A stretch of 64,000 nt of DNA from positions 248,001-312,000 of the forward strand of contig CAXXOK010000003.1 of the NCBI GenBank assembly GCA_963664595.2, written 5' to 3'. This document shows, piece after piece, positions 7,938-16,245 of the stretch; position 1 is the first letter of the stretch, and every line of letters begins with the position of its first letter. The position numbers were made by a program, and so were the translations under genes. The notes below the pieces were generated by a model. That model had not been told where the DNA came from and searched no databases. It saw only the letters and a list, made by a program, of their open reading frames with translations. This DNA is from CAXXOK01 sp963664595 (lineage in GTDB: Bacteria > Bacillota > Clostridia > Christensenellales > Aristaeellaceae).

Positions 7938-9125
7938 ATGACAAACTATCCCTATGCCAGAAGAATCGCGCACACCAAGGCCTCGGAGATCCGGGAAATT
8001 TTAAAGCTGACGGAACAGCCGGACGTGATATCCTTTGCCGGGGGGCTGCCCGCGCCCGAGCTGTTTCCCATTGAGGAAATCAAGGAGATCAACCGCATGG
8101 TGCTGGACCAGAGCGGCGAGCGGGCCCTGCAATACACCACCACCGAGGGCTACCGCCCGCTGCGGCAGTGGATTGCCAACCGCATGAACACGCGGCTTAA
8201 GACCTCGTTTGACGAGGACAATATCCTGATCACCCACGGCTCGCAGCAGGCGCTGGATTTGTCCGGCAAGGTGTTTCTGGATGAGGGCGATGTGGTGCTG
8301 TGCGAAAGCCCCACCTATCTGGCGGCGATCAGCGCGTTCCGCGCCTATGGCTGCCGCTTTGTGGAGGTGGATACCGACGGCCACGGCATGAAGATGGACG
8401 CGCTGGAGCAGGCGCTGCGGGAGAACCCGGACGCCAAGCTGATTTATGTGATTCCCGATTTTCAAAACCCGACGGGCCGTACCTGGAGCCTGGAGCGGCG
8501 GCAGCGGCTGGCGGCGCTCGCAGCAGAGTGGAACGTGGTCGTACTGGAGGACAACCCCTACGGCGAGCTGCGCTACGAGGGGGAGTTTCTGCCTTCCGTA
8601 AAATCGTTTGACCGCGCGGGCCGCGTGCTGTGCACCGGCACCTTCTCCAAAATCTTCTGCCCCGGCTACCGCATCGGGTGGATAGCGGGGGAAAAAGAGG
8701 TCATCCGCAAGTATGTGCTGGTGAAGCAGGGCGTGGATCTGCAGTGCAATACCCTGGCCCAGATGGCGATCGCGGCCTATCTGGAGCGTTACGATATCGA
8801 TGCGCATATCGGCAAAATCCGCGAGGTGTACAAAAAGCGGCGCGATATTGTGCTGGACGCCATCCGGCGGTATTTTCCTTCCGATATCACGTACACCAGG
8901 CCGGAGGGCGGGCTTTTTTTGTGGATTGAGCTGAACGAAGCGACGGACACCGTGGCGCTGCTGGAAAAGTGTGTGGAGCGGAGGGTGGCGTTCGTGCCCG
9001 GCAACTCGTTTTTCCCCAACCTCAACAAGCGTAACACCCTGCGGATCAACTTTTCCAACACGAGGGATGAACTGATCGCGGAGGGGATTGAGCGGATCGG
9101 CGATGTGATCCGGAGCATGGGCTGA
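7938..9125 (+). CDS. PLP-dependent aminotransferase (class I/II, 2-aminoadipate type)
   Basis: Fold-type I aminotransferase of about 395 aa. It contains 'DVISFAGGLPAPELFP' at the N-terminus, 'LITHGSQQALDLSGKVFLDEGDVV', 'PDFQNPTGRTWS', the cofactor loop 'LEDNPYGELRYEG' and the Schiff-base lysine in 'GTFSKIFCPGYRIGW', then 'PEGGLFLWIEL' and 'RINFS'. This is the LysN/KAT-like group related to MocR C-terminal domains; it probably transfers amino groups from aromatic, branched or aminoadipate substrates. Two starts are possible: ATG 7938, or TTG 7929 three codons earlier. Neither has a strong ribosome site, so the start is uncertain. Confidence 0.92.
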   Translation: MTNYPYARRIAHTKASEIREILKLTEQPDVISFAGGLPAPELFPIEEIKEINRMVLDQSGERALQYTTTEGYRPLRQWIANRMNTRLKTSFDEDNILITHGSQQALDLSGKVFLDEGDVVLCESPTYLAAISAFRAYGCRFVEVDTDGHGMKMDALEQALRENPDAKLIYVIPDFQNPTGRTWSLERRQRLAALAAEWNVVVLEDNPYGELRYEGEFLPSVKSFDRAGRVLCTGTFSKIFCPGYRIGWIAGEKEVIRKYVLVKQGVDLQCNTLAQMAIAAYLERYDIDAHIGKIREVYKKRRDIVLDAIRRYFPSDITYTRPEGGLFLWIELNEATDTVALLEKCVERRVAFVPGNSFFPNLNKRNTLRINFSNTRDELIAEGIERIGDVIRSMG

Positions 9126-9259
9126 CGGGGACGGGGTTACGGAGAAATGCGGAATGGCGGAGCGGTTGCCCAAGGCTGCCGATGAGTTGTTTTGCATGTC
9201 GCAGCGAGGGTTGAAACGCGTTCATGCCCGATCACTTCAGCAAACAGAATCATAAAAAG

Positions 9260-9283
9260 AAGGATTGCCGTTCGGCAATCCTT
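9260..9283. terminator. Terminator hairpin, left copy of a 24-bp duplication
   Basis: Palindrome containing GGATTGCCGTTCGGCAATCC. An A-run upstream gives a T-run on the minus strand, as expected for a terminator serving the cupin gene. The identical 24 bp recurs at 9471-9494, on the other side of the repeat element. Confidence 0.75.
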
Positions 9284-9470
9284 CAGCCTGTCAAAGAACC
9301 TCTTCGGGTCGTTATCGCCGCTTGCTTCATAGCGCCTTGGGCGCTGTTCGCTCGCTTACCCCTTTGTTGTAACGCAAGCCTTTGGGGTTCCACCCCAATC
9401 CCCGGCAAGGGTTTCACCCCTGTACCCTGACCAGGACTTTCAGCCCTGGACCCTTCTTTTTGACAGCATG
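9284..9470 (-). mobile_element. Interspersed 187-bp element, copy a
   Basis: In reverse orientation relative to the copy at 18922. Its ends are inverted repeats (CAGCCTGTCAAAG at the left, CTTTTTGACAGCATG at the right). The interior is a chain of short stems: CCAGGGCTGAAAGTCCTGG, CAGGGGTGAAACCCTTG, TTGGGGTGGAACCCCAA, AGCGCCCAAGGCGCT. It is flanked on both sides by the same 24-bp terminator hairpin, which reads as a target-site duplication. It encodes nothing. Confidence 0.8.
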
Positions 9471-9494
9471 AAGGATTGCCGTTCGGCAATCCTT
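9471..9494. terminator. Terminator hairpin, right copy of the 24-bp duplication
   Basis: Exact repeat of 9260-9283. Together the two copies bracket the element and suggest that it inserted next to, and duplicated, a single hairpin between the aminotransferase and the cupin gene. Confidence 0.7.
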
Positions 9495-9516
9495 CTGTCA
9501 TTCCTCATTCATTTTA

Positions 9517-9843
9517 TTATGAGAGGAAGTCCTCACGCATGGGTGAGAAAATATCGATCAGCGTTCCCGCGGCCTTGCACACGCAGCCGTGAGGCTCGTT
9601 TTTCTCAAAGGCGAGGGTATCACCCTGGGACACCTCATATTCCTTGCCGCCGACGGTAAACACAAACGTGCCGCTCACCACATAGGTGGCCTGCACATGC
9701 GGGTGGCTGTGCTGCGCGCCCACGCCGCCGGTTTGAAAATTAACTTCTACCTCCATGATGTCCTGCGTGTGGGCCAGCACCCTGCGGCGCACGCCGCCTC
9801 CCAGGTCCGTCCACCGGATATCGCTGCTTTTTGCTGTATTCAT
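9517..9843 (-). CDS. Small single-domain cupin protein
   Basis: A 108-aa single-domain cupin. Motif 1 is visible as 'GAQHSHPHVQATYVVSG' (two metal-binding His; Gln where Glu is usual) and motif 2 as 'GDTLAFEKNEPHGCVC'. Such proteins bind a metal and act as small enzymes or sugar/ligand binders; the substrate is unknown. The start is the ATG complementary to 9841-9843, with AGGAGGAG upstream. It is divergent from ahcY, sharing a 107-nt regulatory region. Confidence 0.85.
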   Translation of the reverse strand: MNTAKSSDIRWTDLGGGVRRRVLAHTQDIMEVEVNFQTGGVGAQHSHPHVQATYVVSGTFVFTVGGKEYEVSQGDTLAFEKNEPHGCVCKAAGTLIDIFSPMREDFLS

Positions 9844-9869
9844 GGTACTCCTCCTGTTTCTGGTTTGGC

Positions 9870-9898
9870 TTGAAACGTTTGCCGTTTCCCTGTACAAT
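9870..9898 (+). promoter_or_regulatory. Promoter of ahcY
   Basis: TTGAAA (9870-9875), a 17-nt spacer and TACAAT (9893-9898). Transcription would start near 9905, giving a short leader of about 45 nt with no riboswitch-like structure. Confidence 0.75.
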
Positions 9899-9950
9899 CA
9901 TATCATACATTGGCTGCGATGGGGCAGCAATTTGTTTGGGAGGCGTATCT

Positions 9951-11207
9951 ATGAGCATTATCCGCAACGCGGCGCTCAAGCCGCAGGGATTACAGAAGAT
10001 TGAATGGGTAAAAAAGCACATGCCCATTCTGGCGGTGCTGGAGGAGCGGTTTATCAGGGAGCAGCCGTTTCAGGGACTGCGCATTGGGATGTCCATCCAT
10101 ATGGAGGCGAAAACCGCGCGGCTGGCGCTGCTGCTTGCGGCCGGCGGGGCGGAGGTAAGCGCCACGGGCTGCAACACGCTCTCCACGCAGGATGATGTGG
10201 CCGCCGGGCTTGCGTCGCTGGGAGTAAATGTGTATGCGTGGCACGCAGCCACCGACACGGAGTACCATGAGCACCTGCTGGGCGTCCTTGCTCGCAAGCC
10301 GCATCTCCTGCTGGATGATGGCGGCGATCTGACCCAGATCCTCTGCGACGAGCGCCCCGACCTGGCGGAGAACCTGATCGGCGGCGGCGAGGAAACCACC
10401 ACCGGCGTTATGCGCCTGCGCGCCCGCGCCCGGGACGGCAGCCTGCGCTTCCCCATGATGAGCGTGAATGACGCCAAGATGAAATGCTTTTTTGACAACC
10501 GCTACGGCACCGGCCAAAGCGTGTGGGACGGCATCGACCGCACCACCAACCTGGTGGTGGCGGGCAAAACGGTGGTCGTGGCCGGATACGGCTGGTGCGG
10601 CAAGGGCGTGAGTATGCGCGCCAAGGGGCTGGGAGCCAAGGTGGTCGTCACCGAGGTGGATCCCGTGCGCGCCGTGGAGGCTGTGATGGACGGCTTCCGC
10701 GTAATGCCGATGAACGACGCCGTGAAGATCGGCGATCTGTTTGTTACCGTAACGGGCTGCAAGAACATCATCACCCCCGCGCACATGCAGGACATCAAGG
10801 AGGGCGCGGTGCTGTGCAATGCCGGGCACTTCAACGTGGAGGTTGCCGTGAAGGCGCTCAAGCGGGAAGCCACGCGTATAGAGGATGTGCGCTTAAACAT
10901 CGAGGCGCTGACCTTTGATCTGCCGGACGGCAGTGAAAAAACCGTATACCTGCTGGCCGAGGGCAAGCTGGTGAACCTCGCCGCGGGCGACGGCCATCCC
11001 GCCGAGATCATGGATATCAGCTTCGCGCTGCAGGCGCTGTCCATGGAATACCTGGTGAAAAACAAGGGCAGACTGGAAAACACCGTGTATGCCGTGCCCG
11101 ATGAAATCGACAAAGCCGTGGCCGCGCTCAAGCTGCAAACGCTGGGCTATGCCATTGATCAGCTTACGCCCGAACAGGCGGCGTATATCGGCTCCGCCAA
11201 CGGGTAA
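9951..11207 (+). CDS. ahcY: S-adenosylhomocysteine hydrolase
   Basis: NAD-dependent enzyme that splits S-adenosylhomocysteine into adenosine and homocysteine, removing the inhibitory product of SAM methyltransferases. It shows 'IGMSIHMEAKTARLAL', 'SATGCNTLSTQDDVAA', 'LLDDGGDLTQIL', 'GGGEETTTGVMRL', 'NDAKMKCFFDNRYGTGQS', the NAD loop 'VVAGYGWCGKGVSMRAKGLGA' and 'LCNAGHFNVEV'. At 418 aa it is the short bacterial/archaeal form without the 40-residue insertion. Start ATG 9951 with GGGAGG 7 nt upstream. Several methyltransferases in the window (SpoU type, 48714) would profit from this activity. Confidence 0.96.
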   Translation: MSIIRNAALKPQGLQKIEWVKKHMPILAVLEERFIREQPFQGLRIGMSIHMEAKTARLALLLAAGGAEVSATGCNTLSTQDDVAAGLASLGVNVYAWHAATDTEYHEHLLGVLARKPHLLLDDGGDLTQILCDERPDLAENLIGGGEETTTGVMRLRARARDGSLRFPMMSVNDAKMKCFFDNRYGTGQSVWDGIDRTTNLVVAGKTVVVAGYGWCGKGVSMRAKGLGAKVVVTEVDPVRAVEAVMDGFRVMPMNDAVKIGDLFVTVTGCKNIITPAHMQDIKEGAVLCNAGHFNVEVAVKALKREATRIEDVRLNIEALTFDLPDGSEKTVYLLAEGKLVNLAAGDGHPAEIMDISFALQALSMEYLVKNKGRLENTVYAVPDEIDKAVAALKLQTLGYAIDQLTPEQAAYIGSANG

Positions 11208-11240
11208 GGCAGGCAGGTACGCAAACAAAGGCGATAACAC

Positions 11241-11906
11241 ATGAAACAGATACTCATCGTGGATGACGATACCCATATCGGGGATATGCTGGCCGAGGTG
11301 CTGGGCAGGGAAGGGTACCGCGTTTCCCGCGCCTATTCCGGCACCGAAGCCTTGCTGCTGCTGACAACGGCCAGGCCCGACCTTGTGCTGCTGGATTTGA
11401 TGCTGCCGGGCATACCCGGCGAAGCGGTGCTTGCAAAGCTGCAAAACGTGCCGGTGATTGTGGTCAGCGCGAAGGTGGATGTGGAAAACAAAATCAGCCT
11501 CCTGCTGGGGGGCGCGGCGGATTATGTAACCAAACCGTTTGATACCAAGGAGCTGCTGGCGAGGATCAAGGTACAGCTGCGCCGCGCCGGGGCCGCGGGC
11601 AATACGGCGGTGCTCCGGGCCTGCGGCCTGCAAATGGATACCGCGGCGCATACCGTAACCGCAGGCGAAATACCGGTGCGGCTGACGCGGACGGAATACG
11701 AAATTTTAAAGCTGCTCATGCGTAACGCCCCGCAGGTGATGACAAAATCCGTATTGCTGGAGCAAATCAGCATGGAAACGCCGGATTGTACGGAAAGCTC
11801 CTTAAAAATGCATATCAGCAATATTCGGAAAAAGCTGCGCGCGGCCTGCGGCAGCGATTGTATTGAAGCGGTGTGGGGAATCGGCTTCCGGCTGAACGAA
11901 CAATAA
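11241..11906 (+). CDS. OmpR/PhoB-family response regulator
   Basis: A 221-aa two-component regulator. The receiver domain (1-115) has the acidic pocket DDD at 8-10, the phosphorylation site Asp52 in 'LVLLDLMLPG', and Lys in 'YVTKPFD'. The C-terminal winged helix (from about 125) has 'LTRTEYEILKLLMRNAPQVMTKSVLLEQI' and 'SSLKMHISNIRKKL', typical for OmpR/PhoB. It heads an operon with an ABC ATPase, a permease and a histidine kinase, so it probably controls that exporter in response to a drug or envelope stress, as in Bce- or bcr-type systems. Confidence 0.94.
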   Translation: MKQILIVDDDTHIGDMLAEVLGREGYRVSRAYSGTEALLLLTTARPDLVLLDLMLPGIPGEAVLAKLQNVPVIVVSAKVDVENKISLLLGGAADYVTKPFDTKELLARIKVQLRRAGAAGNTAVLRACGLQMDTAAHTVTAGEIPVRLTRTEYEILKLLMRNAPQVMTKSVLLEQISMETPDCTESSLKMHISNIRKKLRAACGSDCIEAVWGIGFRLNEQ

Positions 11907-11930
11907 CCGCCCTGTGTAAAATCTATACGA

Positions 11931-11965
11931 TTTCTTTACGGCTTTCTTTACCGTTTCCTTTACGG
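11931..11965 (+). promoter_or_regulatory. Putative operator: three 12-bp-spaced direct repeats
   Basis: TTTACGG, TTTACCG and TTTACGG begin at 11935, 11947 and 11959, an exact 12-bp period, each preceded by TTTC or TTCC. Direct repeats with roughly one-turn spacing upstream of a target gene are typical for OmpR-family regulators. It lies between the regulator gene and the ABC ATPase it probably controls. Confidence 0.5.
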
Positions 11966-12008
11966 ATTTTTGGTAGCCTGTCCGTATCAAGGTAAAGGAG
12001 GCAATAGC

Positions 12009-12923
12009 ATGGCGTATGTACTGACAACCGAAGCCTTGCGCAAGCATTATGGGCATTGCAAGGCGCTGGACGGGCTTTCCATGCATGTGCCGGGCGGGGC
12101 TGTTTATGGCCTCGTCGGAAAAAACGGCGCGGGAAAAACAACGCTGATCCGTGTGATCTGCGGCCTGCAGGAACCGTTATCCGGCACATATTCCCTGTAC
12201 GGAGCACAGAACGGAACCACGGATATGGCAAAATCACGGAGGCGCATGGGCGCGGTGGTGGAAACGCCATCCGTCTATCTGGATTTATCGGCGGAGGAAA
12301 ACCTGAAGCAGCAATATTTGCTGCTGGGGCTGCCGTCCTTTGAGGGGATTGCCGGGCGGCTCAGGCTGGTGGGCATTGCGGATACCGGAAAAAAGAAGGC
12401 GAAGGATTTCTCCCTGGGGATGCGGCAGCGGCTTGGCATTGCCATGGCACTGGCGGGGGATCCGGATTTTCTGGTGCTGGATGAACCGGCCAACGGCTTG
12501 GATCCGCAGGGAATTGTGGAGATCCGGGAGCTTGTATTAAAGCTGAACCGCGAGTATGGAATAACGGTGCTGATATCCAGCCACATTCTGGACGAACTAT
12601 CCCGTTTGGCAACGCACTACGGCTTTATCGACGGAGGACGCCTCATCAAAGAGATAAGCGCCGAAGAACTGAATGCCGCCTGTAAAAAATGCGTCCGCAT
12701 GGAAGTAACCCAAACCAGCACCCTGGCGAGTGTGCTGGACGGCATGGGGGTGGAATATACCATCCTGTCCGATACGCAGGCGGATGTATATTCCAGGGTA
12801 AACGTGTCCCGGCTGGCGCTGGCGCTGCAGGCCGCAAACTGCGAAGTACTCTCCATGCAGGAGCGGGATGAGAGCCTGGAAAGCTACTATATGAACCTGA
12901 TGGGCGGTGAAGCCCATGCGTAG
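12009..12923 (+). CDS. ABC transporter ATP-binding protein (antibiotic-resistance type)
   Basis: Nucleotide-binding subunit of 304 aa. Walker A 'GKNGAGKTT', signature 'FSLGMRQRLGIA', Walker B 'FLVLDEPANGLDP' and the H-loop 'ISSHILDEL' are all intact. The C-terminal 80 residues form the extension seen in BcrA/CcmA-like drug exporters. Start ATG 12009 with AAAGGAGG upstream. It overlaps the permease gene and would pair with it to export a peptide antibiotic or lipid-like compound. Confidence 0.94.
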   Translation: MAYVLTTEALRKHYGHCKALDGLSMHVPGGAVYGLVGKNGAGKTTLIRVICGLQEPLSGTYSLYGAQNGTTDMAKSRRRMGAVVETPSVYLDLSAEENLKQQYLLLGLPSFEGIAGRLRLVGIADTGKKKAKDFSLGMRQRLGIAMALAGDPDFLVLDEPANGLDPQGIVEIRELVLKLNREYGITVLISSHILDELSRLATHYGFIDGGRLIKEISAEELNAACKKCVRMEVTQTSTLASVLDGMGVEYTILSDTQADVYSRVNVSRLALALQAANCEVLSMQERDESLESYYMNLMGGEAHA

Positions 12924-13746
12924 CGTATTGGCGGCGGACCTGGCAAGGCTTTGGAAACAAAAATTTCTGTGGGTGTGCCTGGCAGGCATGTTTGTGTTTG
13001 CGGTTTGCTTATTGCTTTTGCAGCACGGCAATGCCATGGCGGAGCCGGGTGTGGCATACGCGCTGGACGATTATATGTTTATCTATACGCTATTGATCGG
13101 CCCCCTGTGCGCACTGTTCAGCAGCCTGTTTATCGGGGCGGATGTTGGTGACGGAACCCTGCGCAATAAGCTGGTGATCGGCCATTCCCGGCAGGTGGTG
13201 TATCTGTCCCACGCCGTGAGCAGCCTGCTGGCAGGGCTTTTGATGGCGGCTGCGTGGCTGCTGCCGATGGTGACGCTGGGACCTGCGCTGTTTGGCTGGC
13301 TTAATGGCGGAACGGCGCTGCTGTTTACCTATTTGCTGATCACCGTTTGCATGGTTGCGGCATACGCTTCTATTTTTACGCTGACCGGTATGCTGTCCCG
13401 CAACAAGGCGATCACGGTAGTGCTTGCGGTCGCTGTTTATTTTACCCTGCTGTTTTTAGCGGTAGGCTGCTATAACAGGCTGAATGAGCCGGAGATGTAC
13501 AACCCGGTGATGATGACGGTGAATGGAATGGAATCAACGGATCCGGTTCCCAATCCCCGTTATGTTACGGGATGGCTGCGGGATGCGTTTGCCTTTGCGC
13601 TGGATTTTCTGCCCACGGGGCAGGGGCTGCTGATGGCTGGCGTGAAGGCTGGCCATGTGGCGCTGATGCCGCTGTATTCGCTGTTGATTGCCGTGGGTAC
13701 CACGATGGCGGGGATCGTCTGCTTTCGCAAAAGGGATATCAAATAA
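12916..13746 (+). CDS. ABC-2 type transporter permease
   Basis: Membrane protein of about 276 aa with six hydrophobic segments: N-terminal anchor at 15-35, then clusters around 55-75, 100-130, 140-165, 175-195 and a last one near the C-terminus. The loop 'FIGADVGDGTLRNKLVIGHSRQVVYLSH' is characteristic of ABC-2 permeases. The start is ATG 12916, overlapping the ATPase stop by 8 nt; GTG 12907 is an alternative in the same frame. It forms the channel for the preceding ATPase. Confidence 0.88.
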   Translation: MRSVLAADLARLWKQKFLWVCLAGMFVFAVCLLLLQHGNAMAEPGVAYALDDYMFIYTLLIGPLCALFSSLFIGADVGDGTLRNKLVIGHSRQVVYLSHAVSSLLAGLLMAAAWLLPMVTLGPALFGWLNGGTALLFTYLLITVCMVAAYASIFTLTGMLSRNKAITVVLAVAVYFTLLFLAVGCYNRLNEPEMYNPVMMTVNGMESTDPVPNPRYVTGWLRDAFAFALDFLPTGQGLLMAGVKAGHVALMPLYSLLIAVGTTMAGIVCFRKRDIK

Positions 13747-13773
13747 CGGTAAATAACGGAAAGGGGTATAGGG

Positions 13774-14676
13774 ATGACATTGCCGTGGAGTGTTCTTTGC
13801 GCGGCGCTGGCCGCGGCCTGCGCTGCGTTGCTTGGCAAAGTTGTTTTGCTGCGCCGGGCTGCCGACGATATCGGCCGGGAACTGGCGTACAAGCTGGCAT
13901 GTGATACCAATACCCTGATTTCCGTTTCTACCCGCGACCGTGCCATGCGCAGGCTGGCCGACAGGCTGAACCGGGAGCTGCGCCTTTTGCGGCAGGAGCG
14001 CAGGCGGTTTCAGCAGGGCGACCGGGACGTGAAAGAAACGATAACCAATGTATCGCACGATCTGCGCACGCCGCTTACTGCTGTTTGCGGGTATCTGGAT
14101 CTACTGGAAAACGAGGAAAAATCCGAAAACGCGGTGCGCTATCTGGCATTGATCGGTGAGCGGACACAGGCGCTCAAGCAGCTGACCGAAGAGCTGTTCC
14201 GCTATTCGATGGCACAATCCCTGGACATGCAGGCGGAGGAGGTATGCCTAAACGCCGCGCTGGAAGACTGCATTGCCGCGTACTATGCGGCGTTGCTCAC
14301 GGCCGGGATTACGCCCCGGATAACGATGCCGGAATGCAGGGTGATGCGCAGGCTGAACCGCGTTGCGTTATCGCGTGTGCTGAGCAATATTGTGTCCAAC
14401 GCCATTAAATACAGCGACGGGGATCTCGAGGTTTACCTGTCCGGGGCCGGGGAGATCACGTTTACCAATACGGCATCCGGATTGACTGAAATGCAGGTGA
14501 ATAAGCTGTTCCATCGGTACTATACGGTGGAAACCGGAAATAAAGCCACAGGGGTGGGCCTGTCGATTGCCAAAACACTTGTGGAACAGATGGGGGGAGA
14601 GATTACGGGTACATACCATAACCGGAAGCTGAGCGTATGTATCCGGCTGGCTTTGCCGGTGGTTCCGCATGCTTAG
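13774..14676 (+). CDS. Sensor histidine kinase
   Basis: A 300-aa kinase with a single N-terminal membrane helix (5-25) and no extracellular sensor domain, as in kinases that sense through a partner transporter. The H-box is 'NVSHDLRTPLTAVCGYL' with phospho-acceptor His95. The ATPase domain has the N-box 'LSNIVSNAIKYS' and the G-box 'GVGLSIAKTLVEQMGG'. It closes the operon and presumably phosphorylates the regulator encoded at 11241. Confidence 0.93.
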   Translation: MTLPWSVLCAALAAACAALLGKVVLLRRAADDIGRELAYKLACDTNTLISVSTRDRAMRRLADRLNRELRLLRQERRRFQQGDRDVKETITNVSHDLRTPLTAVCGYLDLLENEEKSENAVRYLALIGERTQALKQLTEELFRYSMAQSLDMQAEEVCLNAALEDCIAAYYAALLTAGITPRITMPECRVMRRLNRVALSRVLSNIVSNAIKYSDGDLEVYLSGAGEITFTNTASGLTEMQVNKLFHRYYTVETGNKATGVGLSIAKTLVEQMGGEITGTYHNRKLSVCIRLALPVVPHA

Positions 14677-14693
14677 TTCCCTTTGCTACACAA

Positions 14694-14721
14694 AAACAGC
14701 CCGGCATATGCCGGGCTGTTT
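14694..14721. terminator. Bidirectional terminator hairpin
   Basis: A perfect stem, AAACAGCCCGGCATATGCCG and onward to GGGCTGTTT, between the convergent kinase and PRPP synthetase genes. A-run before and T-run after allow use in both directions. The repeat element copy b begins directly at its right edge. Confidence 0.8.
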
Positions 14722-14909
14722 CAGCCTGTCAAAGAACCTGTTCGGGTCGTTATCGCCGCTCGCATCATAGCGCCTTGGGCGCTGTTCGCTCGCTTACCCC
14801 TTTGCTGTAACGCAAGCCTTTGGGGTTCCACCCCAATCCCCGGCAAGGGTTTCACCCCTGCACCCTGACCAGGACTTTCAGCCCTGGACCCTTCTTTTTT
14901 GACAGCCTG
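14722..14909 (-). mobile_element. Interspersed 188-bp element, copy b
   Basis: Reverse orientation, same internal stems as copy a. Ends CAGCCTGTCAAAG and TTCTTTTTTGACAGCCTG are inverted repeats. It abuts the terminator hairpin at 14694-14721 on its left; on the right only 13 nt separate it from the next gene and no second hairpin copy is seen, unlike copies a, c, d and e. Confidence 0.8.
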
Positions 14910-14922
14910 TTTTGCGTTAGCG

Positions 14923-16146
14923 TTATGCCAGCCGGATTTTCTTTTCGGTCTGTTCGGCCTGATAACGCATGATCAGCTTGTGGATACGGTCGTAGGGGTT
15001 GAGCAGCGGGCTCAGTGTGCGGTCGTGGTTGAGGGAAGCGATGATGTAGGAGATATACTTGCTCATGTCCGCCTGTAAAAACCACGGCGCGGCCTTCAGC
15101 TCCGGGGTGCAGTAGGTCAGGTTGGTGGAGATGACGCGGGTAATGATGCCGTTTTCATAAGCCTCGTTGTACTCGTCCAGCCCGTTGGTAAACAGCGGGA
15201 AGGTGACGGCGGCGTAGATGCGGGCGGCGTCGCGCTTTTTCAGCTCCCGGGCCAGGTCCAGGATGCTTTCACCGGAGGACAGGATATCGTCGGACACGAA
15301 GATATCCTTGCCTTCCACGCTGTCGCCCAGGTATTCGTGGGCGATGATGGGGTTACGGCCGTTCACCACCCGGGTGTAATCGCGGCGCTTATAGAAAATA
15401 CCCATATCCAGCCCCAGCACCGAGGAATAGTAAATGTTGCGGTCAATCGCGCCTTCGTCCGGGCTGACGATCATCATGTGGCGTTTGTCCAGCCACAGGT
15501 CCTTCTGCTCGCGCATCAGGGCCTTTAAAATCTGGTAGGTGGGCTTCACCGAATCAAACCCGATCAGCGGTACGGCGTTCTGCACGCGGGGATCGTGGGC
15601 GTCAAAGGTGATAATATTGGTCACGCCCATGTTCTGCAGTTCCTGCAGCGCCATGGCGCAATCCAGACTTTCACGGCTGGTGCGGCGGTGCTGCCGGCCC
15701 TCGTAGAGCATGGGCATGATGATGTTAACACGTCTTGCGCGGCCGCCAACGGCGGCAATGATGCGTTTCAGGTCCTGGAAGTGTTCGTCCGGCGACATGG
15801 GCACGGTTTTGCCGTACATCTTATAGGTTACGTTGTAGGCGTTGATGTCGGTCAGGATGTACAGATCGTATCCGCGGACGGTGCTCTTGATCATGCCCTT
15901 TCCTTCGCCGGTGGAAAAACGCGGGCAATCGATATCAATCAGAAAGTTTTCCCTGTCCGCACCCAGTATGCCGAAAAGGGGCGTATGGGTTTCCTCGATG
16001 GCAACCCGTTGTTCCCGCCAGCACATCAGCCAATTGTTTACTTTTGCCCCCATCTCTTCACATCCCGGCATTACGATGAGACCGAGGGGAGCGAAGGGGG
16101 CGGATAATGATTCGTCGCCAACCAGGTTTCCTGAAAGCTCTGACAT
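14923..16146 (-). CDS. prs: Ribose-phosphate pyrophosphokinase (PRPP synthetase), long variant
   Basis: Makes PRPP from ribose 5-phosphate and ATP for nucleotide, His and Trp synthesis. The family blocks are seen as 'VNIIMPMLYEGRQHRRTSRESLDCAMALQEL', 'IITFDAHDPRVQNA', 'MMIVSPDEGAIDRN', and the PRPP loop 'IFVSDDILSSGESILDLARELKKR'. At 407 aa it is longer than the usual 310-320 aa, and the PRPP loop has SSGES in place of the common TAGT, so it belongs to a divergent clostridial group. Start: ATG complementary to 16144-16146 with AAAGGAG 7 nt upstream. Confidence 0.85.
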   Translation of the reverse strand: MSELSGNLVGDESLSAPFAPLGLIVMPGCEEMGAKVNNWLMCWREQRVAIEETHTPLFGILGADRENFLIDIDCPRFSTGEGKGMIKSTVRGYDLYILTDINAYNVTYKMYGKTVPMSPDEHFQDLKRIIAAVGGRARRVNIIMPMLYEGRQHRRTSRESLDCAMALQELQNMGVTNIITFDAHDPRVQNAVPLIGFDSVKPTYQILKALMREQKDLWLDKRHMMIVSPDEGAIDRNIYYSSVLGLDMGIFYKRRDYTRVVNGRNPIIAHEYLGDSVEGKDIFVSDDILSSGESILDLARELKKRDAARIYAAVTFPLFTNGLDEYNEAYENGIITRVISTNLTYCTPELKAAPWFLQADMSKYISYIIASLNHDRTLSPLLNPYDRIHKLIMRYQAEQTEKKIRLA

Positions 16147-16245
16147 GATGATGCTCCTTTGCAATCATAATTTGCAGCTTTGCACCCTCAGTATAGCGCA
16201 ATTTTAAGAGAATGGGAAGGTTTCTGTAAAAATGACGTTAAGGAA

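Noticed and set aside
9283..9501. Short frames over element copies (also at 14683, 18565, 21913, 30652, 56436)
   Set aside because: Different copies are open in different frames and orientations, with no starts; the element is non-coding.
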